Below are positions 6,075 to 7,937 of a DNA stretch of 7,937 nt, in pieces. This stretch comes from Oligoflexales bacterium (GTDB lineage Bacteria > Bdellovibrionota_B > Oligoflexia > Oligoflexales > CACXFL01), in contig JANQHA010000645.1 in the NCBI GenBank assembly GCA_028282865.1, positions 1 through 7,937 of the forward strand. The letters run 5' to 3'. The notes beneath the pieces are model-generated. The model was not told where the DNA came from, ran no database searches, and worked only from the letters and a program-made list of their open reading frames with translations. How positions within the stretch are numbered: position 1 is the first letter of the stretch; every line of letters begins with the position of its first letter. The position numbers and the translations under genes are program-made.

Positions 6075-7763
6075 ATGACTTCATTCATCGAACAACGAGC
6101 GCTTTATCAACCCCGATACCCCTCGGCGCTAAAAGCCATTTCGTCTCTTGGAGCAGTAGAGGTTGGAAAATCTGATCCGGACATATCTGCTGACCAGCTG
6201 AGCCAGCTTAAGAGTCTGTTTCCCAACACGTTCGGTCAATCTGTTATAGAGATGCAGCCTGCTAAGGTAGAGTCAGAGCAAAAGAACTTAAAACCGCTGA
6301 CGGTGGCAGTGGTTTTGTCTGGAGGCCAGGCACCTGGTGGTCATAATGTGATTTGTGGCTTGTATGAAGCTTTGCAACAAATTTCTCCAAAATCTAGGTT
6401 GATTGGATTTAAAGGAGGCCCAAGCGGCATCCTAAAAGACGACTATGTCATGGTTGAGCGTGCTGAGGTCGATTTATTTCGCAATACAGGCGGGTTTAAT
6501 ATGCTTGGCTCGGGCCGGACAAAGATTGAAACTCCTGAGCAATTTAAAACTTGTGCCGAGGTGTTAAAGAAACACGACGTAAATGGTTTGGTGGTTATCG
6601 GCGGAGACGACTCTAATACAAATGCTGCGCTGCTTGCTGAGTTTTTTAAGACTGAAAATAGTAAGGTGAAAGTTATTGGCGTTCCAAAGACGATCGATGG
6701 TGACCTTAAAAATAAATATGTCGAGGCGTCATTTGGCTTTGATACCGCGGTTAGGCTCTACTCTGAATTAATTAGTAACATAAGCCGTGATGCACAGAGT
6801 GCCAGAAAATATTATCATTTTATTCGACTGATGGGGCGTGCCGCGAGTCATATCACCCTTGAAGCAGCGTTACAAACTCACCCTAACATTGTGTTGATTT
6901 CAGAAGAAGTTGAGACCGAGAATAAGGGGCTGTTTGATGTCGTTGAAGATGTTGTCCAAGTTATTGTCGCTAGAGCGGAAGCTGGAAAAGACTATGGTGT
7001 AGTCCTTGTTCCAGAAGGATTGATTGAGTTTATTCCTGAGATTCGGGCTTTATTTAACGAACTGAATAACATCATGGCTGATAATCGAGAGCACCTTACG
7101 ACCTTAAACAGCTTTACCAGCAAAAATGAGTATATCAACCATAAGTTGAGTAAAGATGCTTCTTACACCTTCTCAAGCCTGCCTACCGATATTCAAAGGC
7201 AGCTGCTTATGGATCGAGACCCGCACGGTAATGTTCAAGTTTCCCGAATTGAAACGGAAAAGTTACTTATAGAGTTAGTTGAGGGGCGACTTAGCGAGTT
7301 AAAGTCTAAAGGAGATTATAAGGGCAGTTTTGCTCATCAAAGCCACTTCCTTGGTTATGAAGGGCGTTGCGCTGCGCCTACTAATTTTGATGCTGACTAT
7401 GCTTATTCACTTGGTTTGACTGCAGGTGCTCTTTTGAACTTAGGTGTCACCGGGTATATGAGCGTAGTGAAAAATTTAACAAAGGATCGAGATCAGTGGC
7501 AGGCGATCGGTGTGCCACTGACGACTATGATGAACATCGAGCAGAGAAATGGTGCTAAGAAGCCAGTGATTAAGAAAAGCTTAGTTTCATTAAATGGAGC
7601 TCCATTTGAGAGATTAAAGGAGAAAAGAACACACTGGAAGCTATCGGATGATTATCGTTTTTCTGGAGCGATTCAATACTTTGGCCCCGCAGAGGTATGT
7701 GATCAGATACCTAAATCTTTGCGGCTTGAGCACGAAGCATATCATTCGGTAAAAGATTGTTAG
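6075..7763 (+). CDS. pfp: Pyrophosphate-dependent 6-phosphofructokinase (PFP), long form
   Basis: This enzyme reversibly converts fructose 6-phosphate plus PPi to fructose 1,6-bisphosphate plus phosphate, serving glycolysis or gluconeogenesis in the cytosol. The 562 residues fit the long PFP group that includes plant beta-subunit and spirochaete/chlamydial enzymes. Motifs in order: LSGGQAPGGHN (81-91), GFKGGPSG (111-118), GGDDS (176-180), PKTIDGD (204-210, catalytic Asp208), MGR (253-255), VPEG (312-315) and GYEGR (427-431). Asp179 in GGDDS, where ATP enzymes have Gly, and Lys205 in PKTIDGD are the known markers of PPi use. The start is supported by AAGGA (6061-6065), nine bases before ATG. 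All key residues are present, and the end has a typical helical tail. It lies 19 bp after the synthetase and 10 bp before the next start, consistent with one operon. Confidence 0.95.
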   Translation: MTSFIEQRALYQPRYPSALKAISSLGAVEVGKSDPDISADQLSQLKSLFPNTFGQSVIEMQPAKVESEQKNLKPLTVAVVLSGGQAPGGHNVICGLYEALQQISPKSRLIGFKGGPSGILKDDYVMVERAEVDLFRNTGGFNMLGSGRTKIETPEQFKTCAEVLKKHDVNGLVVIGGDDSNTNAALLAEFFKTENSKVKVIGVPKTIDGDLKNKYVEASFGFDTAVRLYSELISNISRDAQSARKYYHFIRLMGRAASHITLEAALQTHPNIVLISEEVETENKGLFDVVEDVVQVIVARAEAGKDYGVVLVPEGLIEFIPEIRALFNELNNIMADNREHLTTLNSFTSKNEYINHKLSKDASYTFSSLPTDIQRQLLMDRDPHGNVQVSRIETEKLLIELVEGRLSELKSKGDYKGSFAHQSHFLGYEGRCAAPTNFDADYAYSLGLTAGALLNLGVTGYMSVVKNLTKDRDQWQAIGVPLTTMMNIEQRNGAKKPVIKKSLVSLNGAPFERLKEKRTHWKLSDDYRFSGAIQYFGPAEVCDQIPKSLRLEHEAYHSVKDC

Positions 7764-7773
7764 GAGTTTGGTG

Positions 7774-7937
7774 TTGAACCGTAGCAGAAACCGCTCTTCT
7801 AGTAGTAGTGACAAAACTAAAACCGGTGAGCAAAATACAAAATCTGACGGTCGAGGAGGCTCTCGAAAAGCTCGTGGAGCCGGCGGCAATAGGCAATCCA
7901 ATAAAAACAAGTCTCGCCGGAGCGGGACTAGTCCAAG
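7774..7937 (+). CDS. Start of a very basic, low-complexity protein, truncated by window edge
   Basis: From TTG at 7774 the frame stays open to the window end: 54 codons plus two bases. AGGAG (7762-7766), overlapping the TAG stop of the phosphofructokinase gene, lies seven bases before TTG; a GTG at 7771 in the same frame is the alternative start, with a gap of four. The visible protein begins LNRSRNRSSSSSDK and continues with Arg, Lys, Ser, Gly, Asn and Gln almost exclusively, with no hydrophobic segment. Such basic disordered N-terminal extensions precede RNA-binding enzyme domains (for example RNA methyltransferases, pseudouridine synthases or helicases), but nothing here identifies the domain that follows. 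The product could also be a small nucleic-acid-binding protein. The tight 10-bp spacing suggests translational coupling with the upstream gene. Confidence 0.6.
   Translation, partial: MNRSRNRSSSSSDKTKTGEQNTKSDGRGGSRKARGAGGNRQSNKNKSRRSGTSP

Noticed and set aside
7641..7910. Minus-strand frames of 89 and 61 codons at the right end, opposite the phosphofructokinase end and the basic ORF.
   Set aside because: They overlap conserved phosphofructokinase coding sequence; the apparent Pro/Arg-rich protein is the complement of the Gly/Ser/Arg-rich plus-strand gene.
1..7937. A mobile element, CRISPR array, toxin-antitoxin pair or phage-defence system.
   Set aside because: No transposase, integrase, spaced repeat array, or toxin- or defence-type motif was found in any frame; the genes are envelope and housekeeping types.

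Overview
The window reads as an ordinary stretch of a Gram-negative bacterial chromosome. The base composition is moderate, roughly low-to-mid 40s % GC by eye (not counted). The envelope-directed genes point to two membranes: an oligosaccharide-flippase end, a secreted phosphoesterase-fold enzyme, a probable lipoprotein, a TonB-like protein and a GspC/PilP-like periplasmic protein. Promoters look sigma70-like and Shine-Dalgarno sites are clear. A single-chain glycyl-tRNA synthetase together with a long-form PPi-dependent phosphofructokinase would fit the Bdellovibrio/Oligoflexia side of the former deltaproteobacteria, but this placement is inference from gene types only.

Layout. Bases 1-623 (+) hold the C-terminal part of a polytopic polysaccharide flippase. 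It ends 17 bp before the stop of a convergent gene, 641-1843 (-), which encodes an exported endonuclease/exonuclease/phosphatase (EEP) superfamily protein. Between 1843 and 2063 lies a divergent promoter region with one good promoter facing each way and a possible 7-codon leader ORF. Next is a probable lipoprotein of unknown function with an unusual hydrophobic C-terminus (2063-2875), closed by a clear intrinsic terminator at 2901-2924. A new promoter and a near-perfect ribosome site start a TonB-like gene (3040-3585), followed by a small exported protein with a GspC/PilP HR-like domain (3725-4372).

The rightward block from 4544 is housekeeping: glycyl-tRNA synthetase (TTG start), then after 19 bp PPi-dependent 6-phosphofructokinase, then after 10 bp the start of a very basic, low-complexity protein that runs off the window. 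The tight spacing suggests one operon. The 171-bp gap before it carries an AT-rich 13-bp hairpin and a small set of CTCCGTCACC repeats that can pair with a copy inside the preceding gene.

No tRNA, rRNA, CRISPR array, insertion sequence, phage gene or recognisable defence system was seen. The least explained items are the lipoprotein with C-terminal membrane helices, the TonB-like/HR-domain gene pair without their usual partner genes, and the RNA structures before the synthetase gene. No gap between genes exceeds 300 bases.
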